A stretch of 32,123 nt of DNA from the NCBI GenBank assembly GCA_001672075.1, contig LJOT01000018.1, forward strand, positions 1 through 32,123, written 5' to 3'. The stretch comes from Anabaena sp. CRKS33 (GTDB lineage: Bacteria > Cyanobacteriota > Cyanobacteriia > Cyanobacteriales > Nostocaceae). Shown piece after piece: positions 7,190 to 15,689 of this stretch. Both the position numbers and the translations under genes were made by a program. Positions within the stretch are counted from its first letter, which is position 1, and every line of letters begins with the position of its first letter. Below the pieces are notes generated by a model that had not been told where the DNA came from, made no database searches, and worked only from the letters and a program-made list of their open reading frames with translations.

Positions 7190-8263
7190 TTAGAAATAAT
7201 CTATCACAGCTTTAGCTATTGTTTCATTGCCATCTTTATTTATTACTTGTGTTTGTTTTGGTGGTTGGGGTAACTGATACAGAAAATCCCAATCACTTTG
7301 AAAAAATTCCGATGCAGTGATAATTTGATGATGATTATAATTAGTAATTCCTGCTAACATAAAAGCTGCTTCTGCAAAATCATCACGGGGTATAGTTACT
7401 ACTGGTACATCTAAAAGTGTCGCTTCTGAAAATGTCCCATAACCAGGTTTAGAGATAATTCTCCCACAAATTGGCATAAAATCCACAGGACGATATTGAC
7501 GATTTGTAACTTTAACTAAGTTCGGTAAATCTGGGGCTAAAAAATCAAAGGTAATAAATTGCCAATCAGGAAATTTGCTAATATTGGTATAGGGAATTTG
7601 TTGCACACCATAACCGCCAAATGTTAGTAAAATGGTTTTTTCTGGAGGTGTATTTATTCCCCAATTGCTGCGTAATTCATCAATAGAAAAACGGGGAGAA
7701 CCACCTGTTAAACCTACGTCGGTAATATGGGGAAAAGCTGACATAGGTTCATGGAAAGGAAGACGAAATAACCGGTTAGATTTTGCGTACCAATTACTAA
7801 TCCAATCAGCAATTTCTGTAAATTCTCCCCCCCAGTCTCGATAAATTAAATCCCAACCAAAGTTACCAATCATCCAGCAAGGAATATTCGCAGCTTCTGC
7901 AAATCCAGCCGCCAAAAAAGGAATATCTGCTAAAATCAAATTAACACGATTTTGACGAATAAAATTAACTTCTGAAGCAATTAAGGATTTGTGATTTTTT
8001 TTGATTTCTCGCAATTTTTCTAAGGTCGCTGGTTTATCCATGATCAAACTATCAATCTGAATCACACCTAAATCAAACGCCCGTTGACGTAAAATAAAAT
8101 CACCTTCTATATAGGATTCTAGTAACCAACGCGGTGCAGTAGTTACTAAAATCAATAACGCTTCTGGGCATAATTTTTGAATGGTATTAGCTATAGAAGC
8201 TGTGCGGGTAGCATGACCAAAACCGTGATTAGTAATGGCTATATATATAATTGGTCTTTCCAT
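7190..8263 (-). CDS. MurG-like glycosyltransferase family protein
   Basis: A 357-residue protein with the two-Rossmann-domain layout of GT-B enzymes. The N-terminal motif ITNHGFGHATRTASIANTI (residues about 10-28) resembles the glycine-rich G/S-G-H entry loop of MurG-like and L-arabinokinase N-terminal domains. The C-terminal half has FGGYGVQ (about 215-221) and a FMPICGRIISKPGYGTFSEATLLDVPVVTIPR region, the nucleotide-sugar binding stretch of this superfamily (KPGYGT...E). No membrane segment is evident. The donor and acceptor are unknown. It is followed by the repeat-laden 99-base gap before the PLP enzyme gene on the same strand, so cotranscription is uncertain. Confidence 0.75.
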   Translation of the reverse strand: MERPIIYIAITNHGFGHATRTASIANTIQKLCPEALLILVTTAPRWLLESYIEGDFILRQRAFDLGVIQIDSLIMDKPATLEKLREIKKNHKSLIASEVNFIRQNRVNLILADIPFLAAGFAEAANIPCWMIGNFGWDLIYRDWGGEFTEIADWISNWYAKSNRLFRLPFHEPMSAFPHITDVGLTGGSPRFSIDELRSNWGINTPPEKTILLTFGGYGVQQIPYTNISKFPDWQFITFDFLAPDLPNLVKVTNRQYRPVDFMPICGRIISKPGYGTFSEATLLDVPVVTIPRDDFAEAAFMLAGITNYNHHQIITASEFFQSDWDFLYQLPQPPKQTQVINKDGNETIAKAVIDYF

Positions 8264-8300
8264 GATTTGAAAGGTAAAAGGTAAAAAGAATTTGTGTCAG

Positions 8301-8375
8301 TTGGGTTTCTTTGCGTTAACCCAATACTAAAAATCACTGGTTTTGTTGGGTTTCCCAAAGCCTCAACCCAACCTA
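8301..8375. repeat. GTAGGTTGGGTT-family repeat, two adjacent hairpins
   Basis: Two inverted repeats lie side by side: TTGGGTT / AACCCAA (8301-8324) and GTTGGGTT / AACCCAAC (8345-8372). The second ends in the CCTAC seen in related copies at 10745, 11547 and 11686. The stop codon and last few codons of the PLP enzyme gene (ending at 8363) fall inside this repeat. Confidence 0.75.
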
Positions 8376-9520
8376 CTTGAGATCACTGTTATTAATTGAT
8401 CAATTTCTGATTCTAATGTTAGGTAATGAACACTCACACGAATACAATTGGGATTAGCAATTGTTCTGGTTAAAATCTTTTGCGATTCTAGATATTGCAC
8501 CAATTTTAAACTAGGTTGATTAGTTAATTGAAAGGAAACTAATCCACTTTCTGGAGGAGAATTTTTTAAACATTTGACATCAGATAAAGAGTTTAATTTT
8601 TGCCAAAGATATTGACTATTTTGGCAAATTCTCTCATATCTTTCCTCTGCTGTTCCCCACTGTTCATGAATTGTAATTGCCGCTTTTAAACCCACATATA
8701 ATGAAGTTGATAAAGTAGAAACCTCATATCTGCGCCCATCTGGTTGCCAACCCGTTGGTTGTGCTTGACTATTGGTAATAACTCCATTTAAACCAATAAA
8801 AGTAGGATGTAAGCTTTCTCGCGCTTCGGGACGGACATATAAACCACCCACCCCAGCAGGACCGCATAACCATTTATGACCAGTAAATGCGTAAAAATCC
8901 ACACCCAATGCGGTTAAATCCAAGGGAAGAACACCCACGGATTGGGCTGCGTCTATCAATAACAGGGATTTATTGCTTTTGCATACTTCTACAATTTTGT
9001 CAATAGGTAGAACTTGACCAGTATTCCACAAAACATGACTTAATACTACTAAGCGGGTACGGGGACGGAGATAATCAGCAATAATACTGGTAGGATCTCC
9101 TGCGTTTAAAGTAGCCATTAAGGGACAGGTAGTAACTTCCACCGCAAATCTACGGGCAATTTCCCTAGCCGTAGCTATGACTCCAGGGTGTTCACAGTCC
9201 GAAAGCAATAGATGATCACCAGCGTGCCAATCAATACCCCACATAGCAATGTTACAACCTACGGTAACATTACCCGTGAGAGTAATTGTGTCACTGGGTA
9301 CATTTAATAAAGATGCGATCGCTTCTCGGCTGGCTTGTATTTGTGGAGATATCCAACTATACGCTTCATTGCCAAAAGGACCGATATTTTGAATATGTGC
9401 CTGAGATTGAGCAATAGTATCCATAGCCCCTTGGGGCATAGGTCCCTGTCCTCCGTAATTAAAATAAATTTTATTACTTAAAGCGGGAAATTGGGCGCGG
9501 TGGAGATGCAAATTGTTCAT
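8363..9520 (-). CDS. Class V aminotransferase-fold PLP enzyme, cysteine/cystine lyase type
   Basis: A 385-residue fold-type I PLP enzyme. Visible landmarks are NYGGQGPMPQGAM near the start, SDCEHPGV (about 107-114), LLLIDAAQSVGVLPL with Asp190 that contacts the pyridine nitrogen, and FTGHKWLCGPAGVGGLYV with the Schiff-base Lys216. The HKWLCGP form is characteristic of the cyanobacterial L-cysteine/cystine C-S lyase (C-DES) branch rather than of IscS/SufS, which have a mobile catalytic-Cys loop not seen here. It probably releases persulfide or sulfide from cystine and can support Fe-S cluster assembly. The last residues (SRLG) and stop come from a dispersed repeat, so the native C-terminus may have been altered slightly. 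Confidence 0.8.
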   Translation of the reverse strand: MNNLHLHRAQFPALSNKIYFNYGGQGPMPQGAMDTIAQSQAHIQNIGPFGNEAYSWISPQIQASREAIASLLNVPSDTITLTGNVTVGCNIAMWGIDWHAGDHLLLSDCEHPGVIATAREIARRFAVEVTTCPLMATLNAGDPTSIIADYLRPRTRLVVLSHVLWNTGQVLPIDKIVEVCKSNKSLLLIDAAQSVGVLPLDLTALGVDFYAFTGHKWLCGPAGVGGLYVRPEARESLHPTFIGLNGVITNSQAQPTGWQPDGRRYEVSTLSTSLYVGLKAAITIHEQWGTAEERYERICQNSQYLWQKLNSLSDVKCLKNSPPESGLVSFQLTNQPSLKLVQYLESQKILTRTIANPNCIRVSVHYLTLESEIDQLITVISSRLG

Positions 9521-9621
9521 AAATTAAATATAGAGTTGTAGTTTTTTGTCTAATTTATTGATATATACTTTGATCAATAAATAATCGGCATCAATCAACA
9601 TCAAATTTTACATCAAAAACT

Positions 9622-10737
9622 ATGAATTGGTGGCAACGACTCAACAAAAATCCTCTAGCACGATCTGGGGCCATTGTCCTATTATGTTTCTATTTAGCAG
9701 TGATTGCGGCTGATTTTATCGCTCCTTATAACCCTTATAATTCACAAGCCAACGGTTCATTACTCCCACCTACTCCCATTCATTGGCTATCTGAGTCGGG
9801 GCAATTCATTGGACCTCATATCTATCCTACAATACAGGGTGATACTAATTTAGAAACTGGAGAGAGAAAAATAATTGTAGATAAAACAAAGCCTTCTCCA
9901 TTACGCTTATTTGTTGCTGGACCCGAATACCAATTATTCAAATTGAGTATTTCCCTACCGCCAAAATGGCAAGAGATCACAATTATTCCTGGAATTTCCT
10001 TAAATTGGCATTTATTTGGCGTTATTGGTGACGCAAAATTTAATATTTTGGGAACAGACGAACAAGGAAGAGACCAGTTTAGTCGCTTGTTACATGGTGG
10101 TCGTATTAGTATGTTTATTGGCATTTTTGGCATCATTGTCACCTATCCATTGGCGTTGTTTATTGGTGGTATTTCTGGCTATTTTGGTGGTTTAATTGAT
10201 AGTATAATCATGCGTTTAGCAGAAGTTTTGATGACCTTTCCCAGTATTTATTTATTAGTAGCACTATCAAGTATTTTGAGTCCAAAATTAACCAGCACTC
10301 AGCGATTTTTATTAATTATCTTGATCACTTCTGTAATTAGTTGGGCCGGTTTAGCCAGAATAATTCGCGGACAGGTATTATCAATCAAAGAACTCGAATT
10401 TGTCCAAGCTGCAAAGGTAATGGGTGGTAATCCAATTTATATTATCATTCGTCATGTTTTGCCGCAAACTGCTACTTATATTATTATTTCTGCCACTTTG
10501 ACAATTCCTAGTTTTATTGGTGCAGAAGCCGTATTAAGTTTGATTGGGTTGGGGATTCAACAACCAGATCCTTCTTGGGGAAATATGCTTTCTTTAGCGA
10601 GTAATGCTTCTATTTTAGTATTACAACCTTGGCTGATTTTACCACCAGCAATCTTAATTATTATCACTGTTTTATCTTTCAATGTTTTAGGTGATGGTTT
10701 GCGAGATGCACTTGATCCTCGTAGTTTAGAAAGGTAG
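9622..10737 (+). CDS. DppC/OppC-family ABC transporter permease
   Basis: A 371-residue membrane protein of the peptide/nickel permease family. It opens with the N-terminal helix typical of DppC (LARSGAIVLLCFYLAVIAADFIAPYNP), then a long periplasmic stretch (about 40-140) ending in NILGTDEQGRDQFSRLLHGGR, the strongest DppC marker, then five further helices. The cytosolic EAA loop lies at about 258-281 (EFVQAAKVMGGNP...RHVLPQ). It ends with DGLRDALDPR, also conserved. No partner permease, ATPase or binding protein is nearby, as is common for dispersed cyanobacterial peptide transporter genes. The substrate, oligopeptide or another small molecule, is not predictable. Confidence 0.9.
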   Translation: MNWWQRLNKNPLARSGAIVLLCFYLAVIAADFIAPYNPYNSQANGSLLPPTPIHWLSESGQFIGPHIYPTIQGDTNLETGERKIIVDKTKPSPLRLFVAGPEYQLFKLSISLPPKWQEITIIPGISLNWHLFGVIGDAKFNILGTDEQGRDQFSRLLHGGRISMFIGIFGIIVTYPLALFIGGISGYFGGLIDSIIMRLAEVLMTFPSIYLLVALSSILSPKLTSTQRFLLIILITSVISWAGLARIIRGQVLSIKELEFVQAAKVMGGNPIYIIIRHVLPQTATYIIISATLTIPSFIGAEAVLSLIGLGIQQPDPSWGNMLSLASNASILVLQPWLILPPAILIIITVLSFNVLGDGLRDALDPRSLER

Positions 10738-10744
10738 TAGAAAG

Positions 10745-10811
10745 GTAGGTTGGGTTAAGCGACAGCGCAACCCAACACAATCTTTAATCATCAGGTTTAA
10801 TAATGTTGGGT
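10745..10811. repeat. 67-bp direct repeat, left copy flanking a Uma2 gene
   Basis: This 67-bp block is identical to 11547-11613. It starts GTAGGTTGGGTTAAGCGACA and contains an inverted repeat (GTTGGGTT / AACCCAAC). It lies just after the permease stop. Together with the right copy it brackets the Uma2-family gene at 10874-11533. Confidence 0.9.
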
Positions 10812-10873
10812 AACATAAGTCAATCCAACCTAGTCAATGATATAATAGACGGGTAACTACTTGGTATCACATC

Positions 10874-11533
10874 ATGATGATTACTCAAGAATTAGAACTT
10901 AAAGAAAACATCTCTCAAGATGTGATTTTTCCCCCCAGTGATTTATATAGTGATGAACCGACTGTGGAAACAGAACTACATCTAGAGCAAATTATGCTCT
11001 TAATCAAATGTCTCAAATGGTTATGGAAAGATAGATATGATTTCTATGTTGCGGGAAACCTCACTATTTACTATAGTCCTAATCAGAAAAAATCAGAATA
11101 TTTTCGCGGACCTGATTTCTTTGTTGTCTTAGGAACAGAACGCAAAACTCGAAAAAGTTGGGTAGTTTGGAATGAAGAGGGAAAATACCCTAATTTTATT
11201 TTAGAAATTCTGTCTCCAAGTACAGCAAATACAGATAAAGAATATAAAAAAGAACTTTATCAAAATACTTTCCGCACCCCGGATTATTTTTGGTTTGATC
11301 CTTATACACTAGAATTTGCAGGTTTTCATTTATTAGATGGAAAATATCAACCTCTAGAAGCAAATGAAAAAGGACATTTATGGAGTGAACAATTAGATTT
11401 ATATTTGGGAATTGATGAGGGATTATTGCGGTATTTCACACCAGAAGGAAAGCTAGTTTTTACCCCTGAAGAAACCGCAGAACGTTTAGCAGCAAAGTTG
11501 CGGGAATTAAATATAGATCCTGATGAAATTTAA
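10874..11533 (+). CDS. Uma2-family (DUF820) putative endonuclease
   Basis: A 219-residue member of the Uma2 family, a PD-(D/E)xK nuclease-fold group greatly expanded in filamentous cyanobacteria. The core shows GPDFFVVLG (the PD motif, about 76-84), NFILEILSPST (the second acidic residue, about 112-122) and a following basic segment KEYKKELYQ that supplies the Lys. The C-terminal tail is a short coiled-coil-like stretch (ETAERLAAKLRELNIDPDE), common in this subgroup. Its biological role is unknown; neither a partner methylase nor a transposase is adjacent. It is enclosed by perfect 67-bp direct repeats, suggesting movement or duplication by recombination. Confidence 0.85.
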   Translation: MMITQELELKENISQDVIFPPSDLYSDEPTVETELHLEQIMLLIKCLKWLWKDRYDFYVAGNLTIYYSPNQKKSEYFRGPDFFVVLGTERKTRKSWVVWNEEGKYPNFILEILSPSTANTDKEYKKELYQNTFRTPDYFWFDPYTLEFAGFHLLDGKYQPLEANEKGHLWSEQLDLYLGIDEGLLRYFTPEGKLVFTPEETAERLAAKLRELNIDPDEI

Positions 11534-11546
11534 TGTACAATTAAAC

Positions 11547-11613
11547 GTAGGTTGGGTTAAGCGACAGCGCAACCCAACACAATCTTTAATCATCAGGTTT
11601 AATAATGTTGGGT
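11547..11613. repeat. 67-bp direct repeat, right copy
   Basis: Identical to 10745-10811 and starting 13 bases after the Uma2 stop. It continues into a 117-bp tandem duplication (11569-11802). Confidence 0.9.
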
Positions 11614-11802
11614 TTCGTTCCTCAACCCAACCTACTGGAAATTTACACCTTCATAAATATCGCTAAAAGAAATTTGAAAATCTATGCAACCCAACACAAT
11701 CTTTAATTATCAGGTTTAATAATGTTGGGTTTCGTTCCTCAACCCAACCTACTGGAAATTTACACCTTCATAAATATCGCTAAAAGGAATTTGAAAATCT
11801 AT
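11569..11802. repeat. 117-bp tandem duplication that includes the 3' end of a Uma2 gene
   Basis: Two head-to-tail copies, 11569-11685 and 11686-11802, with only a couple of differences. Each copy contains part of the GTTGGGTT repeat plus about 54 bases matching the end of the minus-strand Uma2 gene. The right copy supplies the functional end of that gene; the left copy is a leftover fragment that would encode nearly the same last residues (IDFQISFSDIYEGVNFQ) but has no gene attached. Confidence 0.85.
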
Positions 11803-12324
11803 TGATTTTAATGACAATATATCATTTACTGATTCATATTCAGTTAATACCCATTGTCCCTCTACATTTTTAGCAAATTGTTCAATAAAATATTCATATT
11901 GGTTAATCATAATATATTCTTTCAATTCAGGAAGAGAACGATAAAATCTAAATTTGTCAGTTTTATCATAATTTATAGTTGATTTAGATAAAACTTCTAC
12001 AATCATTAAAGGATTTGTTACTTGAGTAGTTCCAGTTCCTTGATATTTTGGTTCTCCTTGAATTACCATAATATCTGGATAAGTATATATTTGATAACGC
12101 GGTATCCATAATTTAACATCACCCATATAAATCTTGTAATTTTTACCCCGCATATTAAACTTAAAATTGGTGCAAAAATTCAAAGCTATTTCATTATGAT
12201 TTGTAGTTCCACCAGTCATAGGTATAATTTCCCCGTGTATATATTCATTTTTAAATTCTGATTTTTCCTCTAGTTCTAAATATTCTTCTGGAGTGTAATA
12301 TTTGCTGGATGTTTGAACTTGCAT
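11749..12324 (-). CDS. Uma2-family (DUF820) putative endonuclease
   Basis: A 191-residue protein of normal length for the family. It has the N-terminal YYTPEEYLELEEKSEFKNEYIHGEIIPMTGGT segment common to Uma2 proteins, the YPDIMVIQG motif (PD, about 98-106), NPLMIVEVLSKST with the second acidic residue (about 125-137), and KFRFYRSLPELKEYIMI. The fold is PD-(D/E)xK nuclease-like, but the cellular substrate is unknown. It belongs to a different subgroup from the neighbouring Uma2 gene on the plus strand, so the pair is not a simple duplication. The TAG stop is contributed by the adjacent dispersed repeat, whose first bases read GTAGG. Confidence 0.88.
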   Translation of the reverse strand: MQVQTSSKYYTPEEYLELEEKSEFKNEYIHGEIIPMTGGTTNHNEIALNFCTNFKFNMRGKNYKIYMGDVKLWIPRYQIYTYPDIMVIQGEPKYQGTGTTQVTNPLMIVEVLSKSTINYDKTDKFRFYRSLPELKEYIMINQYEYFIEQFAKNVEGQWVLTEYESVNDILSLKSIDFQIPFSDIYEGVNFQ

Positions 12325-12349
12325 ATCAACCTCATATTTTTAATTTTAA

Positions 12350-15049
12350 TTACCCAGGATAATGCTTGGCTAAAAATTCCTGTGCTTGAACTTTATCCTT
12401 AATTATACCATCTACAGTCGCAGTCAATAAATCATCAAGCATTTGCTTATATTGGGGACTAGGTTTATAACCCAATTGTTTTAAATCATTCCCATTTAAC
12501 AGCGGTTGAATGTTTCCCCAAGTTGTTAAATATTGCCAAATTCTTCTTCTAATTTTCCGGGGACTTTGTAAAGCAATTAAAATTAAAGTTTGTAAATCAT
12601 ATTTTTTGAGTAAATATACAGTTTGACTAGGTTTTTCAAAAGTGGGTAATAATCTCATTACCTCAGATTGAATTTGAGATAATTTCTCTAATCTGCTAAT
12701 ACTGTCATCAGCTAATTGGAGATTTTTAGCAACTTTTTCTCCATATTCTGGTTTTAAATAAGCTATTAATACCTCCAGACGCATTTGCCAATTTATTAAA
12801 GTTTCTTTTTTGTCAAATTTACTTAAACAGTGTTTTAATAAATTTAATTGTCGGTTAAGTTCTCTATCTAATTTTAGCGTAGGATGAATACATTGTAAAG
12901 CCCCTAAATTATTAAGTAATTCTAAAGCTGATTGCCAATAATGTGCTGCTAAAATATATTTTAATTCAGTTTTTAGTCGAGTTTGCAAAGCCGGAGTTTT
13001 ACTATTTTCTTGACTAGTACGATTATAAACTCCGCTATTTATAGCATAACGAATATAAGTTTCTGTTTGGGGTTCTAGAGAAAATCCAAACCGTACCGCA
13101 AACCGCACCCCGCGATAAATCCGAGTTGGATCTTCAATAAAACTATTAGCGTGTAAAATTCTAATTTGCTGATTTTTTAAGTCTATAAAACCACCAAAAA
13201 AATCTAATAATTCACCAGCACGAGGAGAAGTTAACCGTAAAGCCATAGCATTAATTGTAAAATCTCGCCGATATAAATCTTGACGAATGGAACTAGCTTC
13301 AACTTCTGGATTTGCTGCTGGATAAGGATAAAACTCGGTTCTTGCTGTGGCAATATCTACCCATAATGAATCTAATAATATATCTTTATGCCATAATAAA
13401 GCCGCAGTTTGAAAAGCACCATGAATTTCTAATCTGGCATTTTGATAAATGTGCTGTAATGCTTTAGCTAGTTCTACCCCTGCACCGACATTTGCTGTTT
13501 TATGAAAACCATCAACTACTAAATCAATATCATTAATCATTAAGGTGCGATTTTCTGTTTCTGATAATAGTAAATCTCGCACTGCACCTCCAACTAAATA
13601 AAGATGCCAGCCTCGTTTTTCTGCTTCTTGAGAAGCGATATTCAGTAATTGCCACAGTTGAGGAGTAAGACGTTTTTCTAATTCATCATTCAGTCCTAAA
13701 CTTTGAGAATAATTTTCAGTTTTTAATTCTAAATTTTGAATTGTTAATTGATGCAATTCTCTTAAAACATCGGTGCGGGTGACAATACCAACTAATTGCC
13801 CTTGCTCTAATACTGGTAATCTGCCAATATCATAAGTTACCATTAAGGACTCAATTTCTGGTAAAGAAGTATCAGGGGTAATTGTCTTTAAATTACTTGT
13901 CATATAACCTTTAACTGGTGCATGACTAAATCCATGATGTAAAGCAATATCTAAATCACGTCGGGAAATAATTCCGATTAATAAATCTTGGTTATTAACT
14001 ACCGATAAACCTGAATGTCCATAACGTAATAAAATCCTTTGTGCTTCAGCTATCGTAGTTTCTGGGCGAATTGTTCGCACTGGAGAAGACATTAAATCTC
14101 TAGCTATAGGAGGGTGGGGAATTTGCCCTTTTAATCCATCTAATAGTTGTTGTAAAATTGCTTGGGAATCTGTAGTGCGGAGGTTTAAAGATGCTGCTTG
14201 GGAATGTCCACCACCACCATAAGATGTAAATAATTGATTAAGGTTTGTTTGGGGAATTTGTGTTCTCCCAATTACTGTTAATCGCCAATCTTCTTCACTT
14301 AAAGGATATTCATTTGCTAATAGTACAGCATCGGTTTCTGTTAAATCAATTATTTCTGAAGCTAAACCCGATAAACCCGGTACAAAACTATCTGTTTTTA
14401 TTGTCACCCAAGCAATAGTATATCCCCGCAAACAAAGATATTCTAAGTTTTCCAAAGCTTGACTTAATAACTGTTGTAATTGTGGCGATAAACCAGGATC
14501 TCGATAGGTAGAAATAACTGATAAATTTGCTCCTTGCTGCATTAACCAACCTAATGCTAAAGCATCTCTGGCTGTAGATTGTTTATAAGTTAATGAACCT
14601 GTATCTACATGAATACCCAAAGCCATTACTGTCGCTTGAGCGGAATTTAAAGAAATCTTGCTTTTTTGTAATCTTTCTACCATTAAAGTAGTTGTAGCCC
14701 CTACTTCTTCAATGTATGATTCAGTAGATGGAATATCTCTTTCTTGTCCAAGATGATGATCATAAATGATGATCTTTTCCACATTAGCTAAATCAAACCA
14801 GATAGCTGCTTTACCCAAGCGATCGCGCTTTTGAGTATCTACAACCGTTAAAGAACGAATTTTCTCAGGAATTACTGAACGTCTTTCAATTAACGGATAC
14901 TCATCACGGTGTAGTGCCAAAAAATCCCTGACAGGGGGATGAGCGCCCCCAGTGAGGACGATTTTACTCCCCGGTTGGAGACAAGTCAACCCTACCGCTG
15001 CCCCCAAAGCGTCAAAGTCAGCAGTTGTATGACAAAGAATTAAATCCAT
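12350..15049 (-). CDS. DHH phosphoesterase-CBS-CBS-tRNA nucleotidyltransferase/poly(A) polymerase fusion
   Basis: An 899-residue multidomain protein. Residues 1 to about 310 are a DHH-family phosphoesterase: TTADFDALGAAVG (8-20), DHH at 97-99, and the DHHA1 tail with GGGGH at 278-282. Residues about 314-435 hold two CBS domains (DLMSSPVRTI... and YMTSNLKTI...), usually adenosine-nucleotide sensors. Residues about 478-650 are a class II nucleotidyltransferase head: LVGGAVRDLLL (485-495) with the catalytic pair Asp507 and Asp509 (NDIDLVV), followed by RRDFTINAMAL and YRGVRFAVRFGF. The rest is the helical RNA-binding tail. The architecture is found in cyanobacteria and some other bacteria, where it adds A or CCA to tRNA 3' ends. 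The DHH part may act as a nanoRNase or cyclic-dinucleotide phosphodiesterase. No frameshift is seen. Confidence 0.92.
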   Translation of the reverse strand: MDLILCHTTADFDALGAAVGLTCLQPGSKIVLTGGAHPPVRDFLALHRDEYPLIERRSVIPEKIRSLTVVDTQKRDRLGKAAIWFDLANVEKIIIYDHHLGQERDIPSTESYIEEVGATTTLMVERLQKSKISLNSAQATVMALGIHVDTGSLTYKQSTARDALALGWLMQQGANLSVISTYRDPGLSPQLQQLLSQALENLEYLCLRGYTIAWVTIKTDSFVPGLSGLASEIIDLTETDAVLLANEYPLSEEDWRLTVIGRTQIPQTNLNQLFTSYGGGGHSQAASLNLRTTDSQAILQQLLDGLKGQIPHPPIARDLMSSPVRTIRPETTIAEAQRILLRYGHSGLSVVNNQDLLIGIISRRDLDIALHHGFSHAPVKGYMTSNLKTITPDTSLPEIESLMVTYDIGRLPVLEQGQLVGIVTRTDVLRELHQLTIQNLELKTENYSQSLGLNDELEKRLTPQLWQLLNIASQEAEKRGWHLYLVGGAVRDLLLSETENRTLMINDIDLVVDGFHKTANVGAGVELAKALQHIYQNARLEIHGAFQTAALLWHKDILLDSLWVDIATARTEFYPYPAANPEVEASSIRQDLYRRDFTINAMALRLTSPRAGELLDFFGGFIDLKNQQIRILHANSFIEDPTRIYRGVRFAVRFGFSLEPQTETYIRYAINSGVYNRTSQENSKTPALQTRLKTELKYILAAHYWQSALELLNNLGALQCIHPTLKLDRELNRQLNLLKHCLSKFDKKETLINWQMRLEVLIAYLKPEYGEKVAKNLQLADDSISRLEKLSQIQSEVMRLLPTFEKPSQTVYLLKKYDLQTLILIALQSPRKIRRRIWQYLTTWGNIQPLLNGNDLKQLGYKPSPQYKQMLDDLLTATVDGIIKDKVQAQEFLAKHYPG

Positions 15050-15132
15050 ATATTTAAAAGTGAGTTAAAAGTAACAGGGGACTCTTAACAAGAAACAGGG
15101 AATATAATTTCCATCTTAATCATTTTCCCAGT

Positions 15133-15187
15133 GTCTAATCAGCAGAGGCCAATTTTCCCAAGAAAAAACAGATTGGGAAAATTAGAC
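15133..15187. promoter_or_regulatory. Large imperfect palindrome between the fusion gene and psbZ
   Basis: An 11-bp perfect inverted repeat (AATTTTCCCAA at 15151-15161, TTGGGAAAATT at 15173-15183) lies inside a second pair (GTCTAAT 15133-15139, ATTAGAC 15181-15187). It is located between divergent genes, so it cannot be the terminator of either. It may be an operator or a leader hairpin, or a relic of a small mobile repeat. Confidence 0.4.
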
Positions 15188-15333
15188 ATGAGCAATTGTT
15201 ACAAACCCGACGTAAAATATTAATTGATCAGGTGATGCTTTGTGAGTTCAGAAGGTTCGCTGAAAACCACTAAGACTATAAACAGCAGCAGACCTGGGGT
15301 AAACTAAGATTTCGTTATGTTGGGAAAAACAAA

Positions 15334-15522
15334 ATGACCACAGTATTTCAAATCGCTTTAATATCACTAGTCTTGTTCTCTTTCGTGCTTGTGATTGGTG
15401 TACCCGTTGTTTACGCCACTCCTCAAAACTGGGTAGAATCTAAAAAACTGCTCTGGGTTGGGTCTGGAATTTGGGCGGCTTTAGTTGTGTTAGTTGCTAT
15501 ATTAAACTTCTTTGTAGTTTAA
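15334..15522 (+). CDS. psbZ: Photosystem II protein PsbZ (Ycf9)
   Basis: The 62-residue product has the full PsbZ pattern: two membrane helices (about 4-27 and 38-60) joined by the short loop [17 protein letters not shown], which is nearly invariant in the family. PsbZ sits at the edge of the PSII core next to CP43 and affects core-antenna contacts. psbZ followed by ribH is a frequent cyanobacterial gene order. A terminator-like hairpin with a T run separates it from ribH. Confidence 0.98.
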   Translation: MTTVFQIALISLVLFSFVLVIGVPVVYATPQNWVESKKLLWVGSGIWAALVVLVAILNFFVV

Positions 15523-15567
15523 TTGACTGCTTTAACTATCAACTAACATATACCATACAAATCAGAG

Positions 15568-15628
15568 GAGCAGAAAAGCCAATACAAAAGGTCTAGCTGA
15601 CTTTTTTCCTGATTGTGCTTTCCTGCTC
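15568..15628 (+). terminator. Terminator-like structure after psbZ
   Basis: An outer stem (GAGCAGAAAAGC at 15568-15579 with GCTTTCCTGCTC at 15617-15628, one mismatch) encloses an inner AAAAGGTC / GAC hairpin followed by six T (about 15601-15607). The structure lies between psbZ and ribH and could end psbZ transcripts. Confidence 0.55.
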
Positions 15629-15689
15629 TTATATTTTGAAAGCAGAAAACTTGGTTAAGTACCTATTGTAATATTGATTCAGAGGCATT

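Noticed and set aside
10874-12324. The two Uma2 genes as a recent inverted duplication
   Set aside because: They share only family motifs; N-terminal regions, lengths and tails differ clearly.
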